Notes: generated from the sequence alone by a model not told the origin. Counted from the stretch's first letter, positions 8,601-16,581 are shown. The stretch is 64,000 nt of DNA from Verrucomicrobiota bacterium (GCA_019247695.1 JAFBAP010000049.1:1-64000); one strand, 5' to 3'. Translations and numbers: made by a program.

Positions 8601-10556
8601 CTAACCTTCCCCCGCTGCGCTCGGCGTGAGTTCCGCCAAGACCGTTTTCAAGACGGCCGGATCCACGGGCTTGACCAGGTGCCGAGCGAACCCCGCCTCC
8701 TGGGATTTGCGCCGGTCTTCCGCCTGGCCCCAGCCGGTCACCGCAACCAGGACCGTGTCCTTCGTTTCCGGCCGTTGTCGCAGGGCGCGGCCCACTGCGT
8801 GGCCGTCCATACCGGGCAGCCCGATGTCGAGGAGCACCAGGTGCGGTTTAAACTGCGGGGCCAGCGCCAGGGCGGTGGACCCCTCATAGGCCACCTGGGC
8901 GGCATGGCCAGCCAGGTGCACCACCGCGGCGAGGGCGTCGGCCGCGTCCACGTTGTCGTCCACGACCAACACGCGAAGCTGGGCCGGACCGCTCGCACGG
9001 GCCGTTTGCTCCGCAGCGGCGTCGGGCGCCTCGGGCGTCTGGGGCGTCTGGGGGTTTGGGGCCACCGGCAGCCGCACCACAAACTCGCTGCCTTTGCCTC
9101 GCCCGGGGCTGAAGGCATCCACCTTGCCGCCATGCAGTTCGATCAATTGCTTCACCAAGCTTAAGCCGATCCCTAAGCCCCCGACGGAGCGGTCCAGGCG
9201 CCGGTCCGCCTGCACAAACAGGTTAAAGATCCGCGGCAGCATCATGGGCTCGATGCCGATGCCCGAATCCTGCACCCGCACGGTGGCTTCGGCCTCCGTC
9301 GACGTGAGCCTCACCCAGATCCGGCCCCCCGGGTTGGTGTACTTGGCGGCGTTGTTCAGCAGGTTGCCCAAGGCCTGCTCCAGCCGCGTGCGATCCCCAA
9401 AGACCCGGACAGGCTGGGCCGGGAGGCTCACGCTGAGCTGCTGCTGGCGTTCCTCGCAGTCCAGCCGGGCAGCTTCCACGGCGTGGTCCACCACGGTCTC
9501 CAGGTCGAGCTGTTCTTTGCGCAGCCCGAACCGGCCGCGGTTGAGGCGCGCCAAGTCGACCAGGTCATCCAAGAGCCGGGCCATGTGTTCGATCTGCCGC
9601 CGGGTCATCACCCGCGCCCGCCCCAGCGTGGCGGCGTCGGCGCCGGGCGCCTCCAGGATGTGCATGGCGTTGCGAATCGGGGCCAGCGGATTGCGCAGCT
9701 CATGGGCCAGCACTGCCAGGAACTCGTTTTTCTGGCGGTCCATTTCCTCGAGCATTTCGATTTTGCGCCGTTCGGTCAGGTCCCGGGTGACTTTGGTGAA
9801 GCCTTGCAGGACGTGCTCCTTATCGTGGATGGCCGTGATGACCACGTTGGCCCAAAATCGGCCGCCGTCCTTGCGAACGCGCCAGCCTTCGTCCTCCACG
9901 CAGCCATGTTCCAGTGCCTGGCGCAGTTCCCAGGCCGGCTTACCGGCCTCCAGGGTTTCCGGCGGGTAGAAAATGGAGAAATGCTTTCCAAGGATTTCGT
10001 GCCGCTGGTAACCTTTGAGCCGTTCGGCACCGCGGTTCCAACTGATGACGTAACCCTCCGGGTCGAGCATGAAGATCGCGTAGTCTTGGACACCCTCGAC
10101 CAACATCCGAAAGCGCTCCTCGCTTTGGCGCAACGCCTCTTCGGCTTGTTTGCGCTCGGTCAGATCCCGGGTAATTTTTAGAAAGCCGCGCAGGGCGCCG
10201 GTGGGTGATTTCAGGGCTGTGATGGTCACGTTCGCCCAGAAGCGCGAGCCGTCTTTGCGCAACCGCCAGCCTTCGTCGTTGAAGTGGCCGGTTTGGGCCG
10301 CCGTCTTGAGCTCGTATTCCGGCCAGCCGCGTTCGAGGGGCTCCGGCGGATAAAAAAGGGAAAAGTGTTTGCCGAGGATATCCTCGGCCTTATAGCCCTT
10401 AAGCCGTTCGGCGCCTGCATTCCAACTGGCCACGTAGCCCCGCGCATCGAGCAGAAAGATGGCATAATCCTCGATGCCGGCCACGATCTCGCCGAAATGC
10501 TCCTCGGCGGCTGGCGGTAAAGGCGAGGCGTCTTCAGGTCCGGACGGGTTCGACAT
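8601..10556 (-). CDS. Soluble hybrid histidine kinase, PAS-PAS-HisKA-HATPase-REC
   Basis: The 651-aa protein lacks membrane segments. It has two PAS domains (about residues 20-140 and 147-265) that are close duplicates of each other, sharing motifs such as ERLKGY, ILGKHFS.FYPPE, DEGWR.RKDG and FWANV. Next comes HisKA with phospho-acceptor His285 in LAHELRNPLAPI, then HATPase_c with N-box NLLNNAAKYTNPGG and G-box GGLGIGLSL. A C-terminal receiver domain carries Asp577 in LLDIGLPG and Lys629. It probably senses a cytoplasmic signal through its PAS pockets and passes phosphate to its own receiver, then to an unseen phosphotransfer partner. No response regulator with a DNA-binding domain is adjacent. 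Confidence 0.92.
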   Translation of the reverse strand: MSNPSGPEDASPLPPAAEEHFGEIVAGIEDYAIFLLDARGYVASWNAGAERLKGYKAEDILGKHFSLFYPPEPLERGWPEYELKTAAQTGHFNDEGWRLRKDGSRFWANVTITALKSPTGALRGFLKITRDLTERKQAEEALRQSEERFRMLVEGVQDYAIFMLDPEGYVISWNRGAERLKGYQRHEILGKHFSIFYPPETLEAGKPAWELRQALEHGCVEDEGWRVRKDGGRFWANVVITAIHDKEHVLQGFTKVTRDLTERRKIEMLEEMDRQKNEFLAVLAHELRNPLAPIRNAMHILEAPGADAATLGRARVMTRRQIEHMARLLDDLVDLARLNRGRFGLRKEQLDLETVVDHAVEAARLDCEERQQQLSVSLPAQPVRVFGDRTRLEQALGNLLNNAAKYTNPGGRIWVRLTSTEAEATVRVQDSGIGIEPMMLPRIFNLFVQADRRLDRSVGGLGIGLSLVKQLIELHGGKVDAFSPGRGKGSEFVVRLPVAPNPQTPQTPEAPDAAAEQTARASGPAQLRVLVVDDNVDAADALAAVVHLAGHAAQVAYEGSTALALAPQFKPHLVLLDIGLPGMDGHAVGRALRQRPETKDTVLVAVTGWGQAEDRRKSQEAGFARHLVKPVDPAVLKTVLAELTPSAAGEG

Positions 10557-10873
10557 ACAGCCTTAGGCCTTCAGCTTCCTCCAGATTGCGAAAGGAGGCA
10601 ACAAGAGTTCGGGGCACGCATTAGGTCAAAGGGAGCGTTCAGTCGGCGTGCGTCGGCGCAGGCGGGTGCGCTTCGGCCGTCCGCCAACATCGGACCGCGG
10701 CGAACGCGTTCCGTAAACTTCCTGGGATTTCGCATAAGAGAAGCCACTTTGTAACCCAAAAATTCGGAATCTTTCGTTTGCTTCGCTGCTCGCAACTTAG
10801 GTTAACCCTCAGAAACGGCACGGAACCCCACGGCCTGAGGGCAATTTCTTCCTGAGCCCGTCGTCCCAGGACG
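10557..10873. other. Intergenic gap, nothing firm
   Basis: These 317 bases between the hybrid kinase start and the nikR stop hold no supported gene. The region is less GC-rich near 10730-10800. A short sequence, AACTTAGGTTAAC, near 10795 also occurs at about 60836, but there is not enough context to call it a repeat family. Confidence 0.4.
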
Positions 10874-11302
10874 CTATCCCGGCAGGTTCCTGCCGCTGGA
10901 AGTCAGCGTCAGTTTGCCGTGTTTGACGCCTCGGGCCGCAATCAGATGGTCCGCGACCCTCCTTAAGGCCGGCACGCTTCCACGAACCACAAGCACCTCC
11001 AGGCAGTCGTGGTGATCAAGGTGGACGTGGAGCGTTGAGACGATCGTTTCCAAGTGCTCGTGCTGCAGGTCAGTCAACTTTTGTTGAACCTGCGACCGGT
11101 GGTGATCGTAAACCAGCGTGATCGTTCCGACCGCTTCGCCTTCCCCCATCTCCTGCTGATGGCTCACCAGTTGATCGCGGATCATGTCGCTGATGGCCAG
11201 CGAGCGGTTGCGATACCCTTTTTGGCGCACCATCCGGTCAAACCGGCTGAGCAGCGCCCTGCTTAAAGAAACGCCAAAACGCGCGATCTGGTCCTGGGCC
11301 AC
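10874..11302 (-). CDS. nikR: Nickel-responsive regulator NikR
   Basis: The 142-aa protein has an N-terminal ribbon-helix-helix DNA-binding domain (residues 4-48) and a C-terminal ACT-like metal-sensing domain. The four residues that bind the high-affinity nickel ion in E. coli NikR (His76, His87, His89, Cys95) are matched in spacing by His81, His92, His94 and Cys100. The start is GTG at 11300-11302. It is divergent from the nickel transporter genes, with a candidate operator between them. It should repress nickel uptake when cytoplasmic nickel is sufficient. Identification is strong because motif and context agree. Confidence 0.93.
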   Translation of the reverse strand: MAQDQIARFGVSLSRALLSRFDRMVRQKGYRNRSLAISDMIRDQLVSHQQEMGEGEAVGTITLVYDHHRSQVQQKLTDLQHEHLETIVSTLHVHLDHHDCLEVLVVRGSVPALRRVADHLIAARGVKHGKLTLTSSGRNLPG

Positions 11303-11311
11303 CGGGCCACC

Positions 11312-11339
11312 ACTATACGGCGGCTAACCCGACAATCAA
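11312..11339 (-). promoter_or_regulatory. Candidate nikR promoter
   Basis: Read on the minus strand, TTGATT (11334-11339) and TATAGT (11312-11317) are separated by 16 bases. This would start transcription only a few bases before the GTG start codon, giving a very short or absent leader. It is a prediction from sequence similarity to sigma-70 elements only. Confidence 0.4.
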
Positions 11340-11411
11340 TGTCCCCGTTTAGCGTCGCACTTCAGGGTGAAGGCGGACCCGGAAAAAAAAGACGAGATCA
11401 CGGCGTTTCTA

Positions 11412-11438
11412 GTGACACATTTTTAGAAACCGTATTAC
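11412..11438. promoter_or_regulatory. Candidate NikR operator upstream of the nickel transporter
   Basis: GTGACAC, 13 bases, GTATTAC forms an imperfect inverted repeat in the nikR-nikM gap. It resembles the GTGTTAC-N13/14-GTAACAC type site reported for NikR outside enterobacteria, with 5 of 7 bases matching in each half. GTGACA and TATTAC could also act as -35 and -10 boxes with a 15-base spacer, so bound NikR would block polymerase. The match to the consensus is from memory and partial. Confidence 0.5.
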
Positions 11439-11595
11439 TTACTGGCCTGAATCCGGAGGTTCAGAAGACCGAGACGGCCGTGAGCGCTCGACCCCGCTCA
11501 AAGCAACGCAAGCACCGGCACCGCCGACGGGCCGGCACCGCCGCGGTTTTGGCATCTGACTTTTTGGCTGTGACTGACCTGCATCTCTCCTCGCC

Positions 11596-12669
11596 ATGCA
11601 TATTCCTGACGGTTACCTGAGTCCCTCTACCTGCGCCGTGCTCTACGCCGGGGCAACGCCGTTCTGGGTGATCGCGCTTAAGCGGGTCCGGCGCGCCCTC
11701 AGTGCGCGACTCGTGCCGCTGCTCTCGCTCGTGGCAGCATTTTCATTCGTGGTTATGATGTTCAATCTTCCGTTGCCCGGCGGCACCACCGGACACGCCG
11801 TGGGCATGGGCATCGCCGCGATCGTGCTCGGTCCATGGGCGTCGATCATTGCGATTTCGGTGGCGCTGCTCATCCAGGCCATCTTCTTCGGCGACGGCGG
11901 GATCACCGCTTACGGGGCCAACTGCTTGAACATGGCCATCATCGGGTCGCTGGTGGCGCACCTGCTCTACCGCCTGATCTCCGGAAGGACCCCGGTTGAT
12001 TCGCCGCGCAGAGTCTTTGCGGCGGGAGTCGCCGGCTATCTGGCGATCAATGTCGCGGCGCTCTGCGCGGCGGTTGAATTCGGGATCCAGCCCGCGCTGT
12101 TTCATGACGCTTCCGGCGCCCCGCTCTATGCGCCTTACCCCTTGAGCATTGCCGTCCCGGCGATGCTCATCGGGCACCTCACCTTTGCCGGCCTGGCCGA
12201 GTGCGTCATCTCGGCCGGCGTCGTGGCCTATTTGCAACGGGCCAATCCGTCGCTGCTCCAAGCCACTGCGGGCTCCAGCGAAACTGCGACCGGCTGGCGT
12301 ATGACCCGGCCTTTATGGCTCGGGCTTGCGGCGCTGATGATCCTCACCCCCCTGGGCCTGCTGGCCGCGGGCACCGCCTGGGGTGAATGGGGCGTCGAAG
12401 ACTTCAAAGACCCGAAGGCGCGCGAGCAAATGGCCGTCGCCTCCCACAACCTCGCGCCCCCGGCAGAAGCCCCGAAAGGCCTGGAGCGGCTTTCGTCGAT
12501 TTGGACCGCGCCGATGCCGGATTATGCGCCGCCCTTTTTAAAGAGCAAAGGGCTTGGCTACGTCCTCTCGGCGATGGCGGGCACCGGATTGATCATCCTG
12601 GCGTGCTTACTGATTGACGCACTGCTACGGCCCGGAAGCCGCCGCTCGCAAGGTTCATTGGCGTTATGA
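11596..12669 (+). CDS. ECF-type nickel transporter substrate-binding subunit, NikM-NikN fusion (CbiM family)
   Basis: The 357-aa membrane protein starts with MHIPDGYLSP, the invariant N-terminus of CbiM/NikM proteins whose Met1-His2 region holds the metal. Residues 1-215 form the CbiM-type membrane domain, with the conserved GGTTGHAVGMG loop. A C-terminal extension (about 230-345) has two helices around a periplasmic loop, including PDYAPP and KSKGLGYVLSAMAGT, and resembles NikN/PDGLE. So M and N subunits appear fused. The nearby NikR argues for nickel rather than cobalt. Its TGA overlaps the next ATG (ATGA), so it is coupled to the T subunit. Confidence 0.85.
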   Translation: MHIPDGYLSPSTCAVLYAGATPFWVIALKRVRRALSARLVPLLSLVAAFSFVVMMFNLPLPGGTTGHAVGMGIAAIVLGPWASIIAISVALLIQAIFFGDGGITAYGANCLNMAIIGSLVAHLLYRLISGRTPVDSPRRVFAAGVAGYLAINVAALCAAVEFGIQPALFHDASGAPLYAPYPLSIAVPAMLIGHLTFAGLAECVISAGVVAYLQRANPSLLQATAGSSETATGWRMTRPLWLGLAALMILTPLGLLAAGTAWGEWGVEDFKDPKAREQMAVASHNLAPPAEAPKGLERLSSIWTAPMPDYAPPFLKSKGLGYVLSAMAGTGLIILACLLIDALLRPGSRRSQGSLAL

Positions 12670-13499
12670 AAAAATCCGCCGCGCACCCATTTATTGAGCG
12701 GACCCTCGCAGGCTTGGCCGCCGTTGATGCGCACGCCGGGGAGGCGGCGCGACTGGCCGGCCAGCGCGGCCTTTTGCAAAGCCTCGATCCGCGCGTCAAA
12801 CTCACCGGCGCGCTCCTGCTCATTCTGGCCGCCCTGAGCTCGCGAGCGCTTGGGGTGACGCTGGCCGTTTTCGTCGTTGCGCTGGCGTTCGCACGCCTCT
12901 CGCAAATCCCCCTCCGCCTGCTGGCGACTCGCGTTTGGCTCGGGGTGTTCCTTTTCACAGGCGCCATCGCGTTGCCGGCAGTTTTCACCACCCCGGGCCT
13001 GAGCTTGTGGCGTCTGCCCTTTGCGGGGTGGCCCGTTACCGCGCAGGGGCTGCGTGGCGCGACGCAGTTGCTTCTGCGCGCGGAAACCAGCGCCACTTGG
13101 GTGCTGTTGGTCGTGCTGAGCACCTCGTGGACCCACCTGCTGAAAGCGTTGCGTGCCTTGCGGGTCCCCGTTACGGCGGTGGTCATTCTGGGCATGACGC
13201 ACCGCTACCTTTTTCTGCTCCTGCAGCTTGCGCACGAGCACTTCGAAGCGCGCCGCAGCCGGTCGGTCGGCGCGCTCAGCGCCCGGCAGCGCCGTCAAGT
13301 GGCCGCCTCGAGCGCCGGCGTGCTCCTGGATAAGAGCGTACAACTGAGCGGTGAGGTGTTCTCCGCGATGCAGGCGCGCGGTTTTCGCGGCGAAGTCTAC
13401 ACGCTCGATGATTTCCAAATGCACCCGCGAGACTGGGGTGCGCTGATGGCCTTCGCGGCGCTGGCCGCGCTTGCGTTTTGGCTGGGTACAAGGCCGTAA
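12666..13499 (+). CDS. ECF transporter T component, CbiQ/NikQ family
   Basis: The 277-aa protein has an N-terminal amphipathic part, then five to six membrane helices. A cytoplasmic segment (about residues 185-230) carries the Arg- and Ala-rich coupling helices, with RRSRSVGALSARQRR and FSAMQARGFRG. These sequences link the T subunit to the ATPases in energy-coupling-factor systems. It overlaps the preceding gene by four bases and lies five bases before the ATPase gene, so it is part of one operon. It transmits ATP-driven movement to the NikM subunit. Confidence 0.88.
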   Translation: MKKSAAHPFIERTLAGLAAVDAHAGEAARLAGQRGLLQSLDPRVKLTGALLLILAALSSRALGVTLAVFVVALAFARLSQIPLRLLATRVWLGVFLFTGAIALPAVFTTPGLSLWRLPFAGWPVTAQGLRGATQLLLRAETSATWVLLVVLSTSWTHLLKALRALRVPVTAVVILGMTHRYLFLLLQLAHEHFEARRSRSVGALSARQRRQVAASSAGVLLDKSVQLSGEVFSAMQARGFRGEVYTLDDFQMHPRDWGALMAFAALAALAFWLGTRP

Positions 13500-13504
13500 A
13501 GCCT

Positions 13505-14320
13505 ATGAGCACGACGGTCTTCGATCTGCGTGCCGTGAGTTATCGTTACCCCGAGGTCACGGCCTTGGAAAACGTGACGCTCGCGATCGAAAAGGGCGAG
13601 CGCATCGCCGTGCTGGGGGCCAATGGCTCGGGCAAATCCACGCTGCTGCGCTTGCTGGCCGCCCTGGCCTTTCCGTCCTGCGGCACCCTCTCCTTCTACG
13701 GGAAGCCCTTGACGGAAGGGACCTTCAACGACGAGGCTTTTACGTTCGAGTTCCGCCGTCGCGTCGCCCTGATCTTTCAAAACCCCGACGCGCAGCTTTT
13801 CAGCCCCAGCGTTTTCGATGAAGTGGCCTTCGGCCCGCTGCAACTGCGCTGGCCGAAGGCGCAAATCCTCGAGCGCGTCGACGCGGCGCTCGCGTCGCTG
13901 CAGATCGAGCATTTGAAACACCGCGCGCCGCACCGGCTCTCCGGCGGCGAAAAGAAACGGGTGGCGCTGGCTTCTGTCCTCATCCTCGATCCCGAAGTGC
14001 TGCTGCTGGACGAGCCCACCGCGGGGCTCGATCCGCAGAGCCAAAGCCGGATGATCGATTTCCTGATCGGCTGCGGCGGCGTCAAAACCGCGATTACCTG
14101 CACCCACGAACTGCACATCATTGAAGACGTCGCGGACCGCTGCCTCGTACTTAAAGAGGGCCGCATCGTCGCCGACGGGACGCCCGCGCGCATTCTGGCA
14201 GACGAAAATTTGCTGCAGGAGACCCATTTGCTCCACTCTCACCGCCATCGTCATTCTCCCGGGATCATCCACTCCCATCCTCATTCACACCGCGGGCACG
14301 ATCACACGCACCCGAGTTAA
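13505..14320 (+). CDS. ECF transporter ATPase, CbiO/NikO family, with His-rich tail
   Basis: The 271-aa ABC ATPase has Walker A GANGSGKST at residues 38-46, signature LSGGEKKRVALA, and Walker B VLLLDEPTAGLDPQS. I use the ATG at 13505, five bases after nikQ; an upstream GTG-type start at 13478 would overlap the previous gene. The last 30 residues are an extraordinary His-rich tail with at least ten histidines in HSHRHRHS and HSHPHSHRGHDHTH. Such tails bind nickel or other transition metals and may buffer metal at the transporter or autoregulate it. The tail's role here is inference. Confidence 0.9.
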   Translation: MSTTVFDLRAVSYRYPEVTALENVTLAIEKGERIAVLGANGSGKSTLLRLLAALAFPSCGTLSFYGKPLTEGTFNDEAFTFEFRRRVALIFQNPDAQLFSPSVFDEVAFGPLQLRWPKAQILERVDAALASLQIEHLKHRAPHRLSGGEKKRVALASVLILDPEVLLLDEPTAGLDPQSQSRMIDFLIGCGGVKTAITCTHELHIIEDVADRCLVLKEGRIVADGTPARILADENLLQETHLLHSHRHRHSPGIIHSHPHSHRGHDHTHPS

Positions 14321-14409
14321 CCCTGCCTGATCGATGCCAGCCCGGTGTGCCGCGTTCTAAACACGGGGTCGGTTGCCCGGCAGTAGCAGGTGGTATTTGG
14401 TGATCGACT

Positions 14410-14739
14410 ATGTTTTACCAACTCGAAACCATCCCCACGCGGGAGGTCATCACGTCCTTCAGGGCCAAGATACTTCATTCCGCCAATATGACCTTCACGT
14501 TTTGGGAGGTTGCAGCGGGCGGCGTTTTTCCAGAACACCATCACCCCCATGAGCAAGTGGCCATACTCCTGGAGGGGCGCTTTGAGCTGACCATCGCCGG
14601 TGAAACTTCCGTATTAACGCCCGGTACCGTGGCCATCATCCCCTCCCATGCGCTGCACTCCGGGCGAGCCCTTTCGGACTGCCGAATCTGTGATGTCTTC
14701 TACCCAGTCCGGGAAGACTACGCGACCCGAGTAACCTGA
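14410..14739 (+). CDS. Small cupin-domain protein
   Basis: The 109-aa protein is a single cupin barrel. Its first metal motif is PEHHHPHEQVAILLEGRFE, with clustered His residues and a Glu/Gln. The second motif is around PSHALHSG. Single-domain cupins of this size bind a divalent metal and serve as isomerases, dioxygenases or sensors; the activity here is unknown. It follows the nickel operon by 90 bases on the same strand, so co-transcription is possible but unproven. Confidence 0.8.
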   Translation: MFYQLETIPTREVITSFRAKILHSANMTFTFWEVAAGGVFPEHHHPHEQVAILLEGRFELTIAGETSVLTPGTVAIIPSHALHSGRALSDCRICDVFYPVREDYATRVT

Positions 14740-15136
14740 GGGGATGATTGATTCATGGGGAACGCGCTGCCGGCGTCCCATGCGGAGGGAAGCGGGCCGG
14801 TCGGGGAAGCGGTGGCCAGGGGTTACCGACCGCGATCCCGACACCAAAGCGCGCGAAAAGGGGTTGGTGACCACCGCCCCCGATGAGCGGTCGGGCTCTG
14901 CCGGTCCCCACTCCACGACTTTATTCGCCAGGAACGCGAGCGCTTCAGGACCGGCCAGGATTCGCCGTTGCCGGTCCCTGACCACGACGAACCCGAGCCG
15001 GACCTGTTGCTCTACGGGCGTGAGTCTCACAAAAAATACTGGCAATGTCACATCAGCACCATTTTTGAGAGCCCGCGGCCCTTCCTTGACGTTTCATGAT
15101 TTGTCATGATAAGATGAAATACAGAAAGGAAGAGCC
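14740..15136. other. Gap with one doubtful minus-strand frame
   Basis: About 400 bases separate the cupin gene from the antitoxin gene. A minus-strand frame of 145 codons (14614-15051) overlaps the end of the cupin gene antisense. Its first 70 residues look somewhat protein-like, but I recognise no family, so I do not call it a gene. The antitoxin promoter should be near 15080-15125, where TTTCATGATTTGTCATGATAAG is less GC-rich and contains the direct repeat TCATGAT. Confidence 0.3.
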
Positions 15137-15358
15137 ATGTCCCGGGAAAAGTTCGCCACCCAGGTCGATACCGCCATCCTGACGGCCGTCCGCGCCCTGG
15201 CGCACGACGAAGGCCGGCAGATCCAGGCCCTCGTCGACGAGGCGCTGGCTGACCTGATCGAAAAGCACCGTAAGGCGCGACCGCGCCCCCATGTCATGGC
15301 GGCCTATCTCGGCAGCCATGAGAAATTCGGCAGCCTCTATAAGAAGCTCGCTGAATGA
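15137..15358 (+). CDS. Antitoxin of a Doc-type toxin-antitoxin pair
   Basis: The 73-aa protein begins with a ribbon-helix-helix-like segment (FATQVDTAILTAVRALAHDEGRQIQALVDEAL) expected to bind DNA as a dimer. A flexible C-terminal tail (about 50-73) would cover the toxin. The ATG follows GGAAGAG. Its TGA overlaps the toxin ATG (ATGA), a usual arrangement for toxin-antitoxin operons. It should neutralise the downstream Fic-fold toxin and repress its own promoter. This is not the classical Phd family, and the call rests largely on position and size. Confidence 0.75.
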   Translation: MSREKFATQVDTAILTAVRALAHDEGRQIQALVDEALADLIEKHRKARPRPHVMAAYLGSHEKFGSLYKKLAE

Positions 15359-15732
15359 CCGATTACCTGACGCTTGCCGAAGCGCTCGCCATCCATGACG
15401 ACCAGATCGAGCGCTATGGCGGCGCACCCGGCGTCCGGGATTTAGGCCTTCTCGAGGCCGCTCTCTTCCGGCCGCAGACCGGCTACTACGCCGACTTGAT
15501 TGAGGAAGCGGCCGCGCTCTGGGAAAGCCTCGCCCAAAACCATCCGTTCATCGACGGCAACAAGAGAGTCGCCTTTGCCTGCGCGTATACCTTTCTCGCC
15601 ATCAACGGCGCGCGCATTGCCGCTGATCCGCTTGCGGCGTACGATTTCATCAACGGCCTGTTCCAGGCCCACGATTTCACCTTCAATAACCTGGTCGCCT
15701 GGCTGCGCCGGAACGTCGCCTTCAACCCTTAG
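15355..15732 (+). CDS. doc: Death-on-curing (Doc) family Fic-fold toxin
   Basis: The 125-aa protein carries HPFIDGNKR at residues 63-71, the Doc form of the Fic motif, with Lys where AMPylating Fic proteins have Gly. In phage P1 Doc this motif phosphorylates elongation factor EF-Tu and stops translation. Length and the N-terminal YLTLAEALAIHDDQIERYGG match the family. It overlaps the antitoxin gene by four bases. The active motif is intact, so the pair is probably functional. Confidence 0.9.
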   Translation: MTDYLTLAEALAIHDDQIERYGGAPGVRDLGLLEAALFRPQTGYYADLIEEAAALWESLAQNHPFIDGNKRVAFACAYTFLAINGARIAADPLAAYDFINGLFQAHDFTFNNLVAWLRRNVAFNP

Positions 15733-15853
15733 CGATCGGCTCCCCTCACAAGCGCGCGCGGAACCGGTTACAACCCTTTTCGAAACCGGCCATAAAAGCG
15801 GCGCGGGATCTTGGCGAACCCATCTCCGTGATGGAGCCGCTACTCATTGGGGA

Positions 15854-16237
15854 AACCTAGCGGTCTTCACGCACTTTTTCCTGACCACCTGTCTCGACCA
15901 GGTCGCCTTCATGGAAAACCTCATGCAACCGGACCAACTCCGGACACGCATCCTTCTGTGGACGGACGAGGAGATTCGCCTCGGCAAGCCGCCTCCGAAA
16001 TCCGGCGCTATCCTGGAAGCGCTCCTCTATCGCGGTCAGCTTCCCCGCGCCGGCACCGCCAAAATCCTCGGCACCGGCGACCGCCAAGCCCGCCGCGTTA
16101 TCTCCGCCCTCACGGATGCCGGCGTGCTTGTCTCAGACAGCACGCGCGCTCCCCTTCGCCTGGCCTTTCCCGCCGCCCTCGCCGCGCGGCGGATGCCGGG
16201 CCTCTTTCCCGAACGCAGCGACGTCATAACAGCCTGA
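15854..16237 (+). pseudogene. C-terminal remnant of a Fic-family protein
   Basis: From about 15854 the frame reads as the last 125 or so residues of a larger Fic-domain protein, including HFFLTTCLDQVAFMENL, LWTDEEIRLG and LGTGDRQARRVISALTDAGVL. This is the winged-helix tail that follows the Fic catalytic domain in such proteins. The catalytic part with the HxFx(D/E)GNGR motif is absent. The upstream bases in this frame overlap doc out of frame and show no homology. A short product could still start at the ATG at 15911. I read it as a decayed gene, left beside a second Fic-type system. Confidence 0.65.
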
Positions 16238-16331
16238 CGCCCGGCCGGCGCGCCAAGTGACCTTCAATGCCGGTTGCCGCCGATCGCCTCCCTCTCCTTC
16301 ACGGTGCGGTGAGCTTACGTCCATGGAGTCG

Positions 16332-16361
16332 TTGATATTGTACTACTTTGTAGTATATAAG
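16332..16361 (+). promoter_or_regulatory. Promoter of the mini-XRE gene with embedded palindrome
   Basis: TTGATA (16332-16337) and TATAAG (16356-16361, or ATATAA one base earlier) are spaced 17-18 bases. The perfect palindrome TACTAC-TTT-GTAGTA occupies 16341-16355, in the spacer. The ATG at 16366 lies about where transcription should begin, so the message would be leaderless or nearly so. No Shine-Dalgarno sequence is visible. Confidence 0.65.
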
Positions 16362-16365
16362 GCGA

Positions 16366-16551
16366 ATGACTCTCCCCCAGCGAATCCGGACGCTTCGTCA
16401 GGTGATGGGCCTTTCTCGCGAAGAGTTTGGGGCCCTTTATGCGGCCTCAAGCCGTACGGTGGAAGCATGGGAGCAGGGGCTGAGGACCCCGTCGCATTTT
16501 ATCCGGCGCGATCTGGAAAAGAGGTTTAAGAAACTAAACCTTCCCCCTTGA
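16366..16551 (+). CDS. Minimal XRE-type helix-turn-helix regulator
   Basis: The 61-aa protein is little more than one helix-turn-helix domain. QRIRTLRQVMGLSREEFGAL forms the first helices and SSRTVEAWEQGLRTPS holds the recognition helix, similar to the DNA-binding part of HigA/MqsA-type antitoxins. It has no effector or dimerisation domain beyond this. The palindrome in its own promoter is repeated before the next gene, so autoregulation plus control of that gene is likely. The basic tail RRDLEKRFKKLN may help bind DNA. No toxin is identified with confidence. Confidence 0.75.
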   Translation: MTLPQRIRTLRQVMGLSREEFGALYAASSRTVEAWEQGLRTPSHFIRRDLEKRFKKLNLPP

Positions 16552-16576
16552 ATTTTATACTACATTGTAGTATTCT
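16548..16576 (+). promoter_or_regulatory. Promoter of the 100-aa gene with the same palindrome
   Basis: TTGAAT (16548-16553) and TATTCT (16571-16576) are exactly 17 bases apart. The spacer contains TACTAC-ATT-GTAGTA (16558-16572), which extends to a 17-bp perfect palindrome with flanking A and T. The start codon at 16582 is five bases after the -10 box, implying a leaderless transcript. The geometry is almost identical to the promoter at 16332-16361. Confidence 0.7.
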
Positions 16577-16581
16577 CTCGC

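Noticed and set aside
10795-10808. AACTTAGGTTAAC shared with about 60836
   Set aside because: A 13-base match without similar flanks is too short to call a repeat family.
14614-15051. A 145-codon minus-strand frame after the cupin gene
   Set aside because: Partly antisense to the cupin gene and without a known family; mentioned only as gap content.
15500-15853. The first part of a 245-codon frame overlapping doc
   Set aside because: Its N-terminal 118 residues are an out-of-frame reading of doc; only the later part resembles a Fic protein tail.
16341-16355. TACTAC-TTT-GTAGTA as a BlaI/MecI or CopY operator
   Set aside because: Those use TACA-N2-TGTA with a different spacing, and no BlaI-type gene is near; the adjacent XRE protein is a better candidate.
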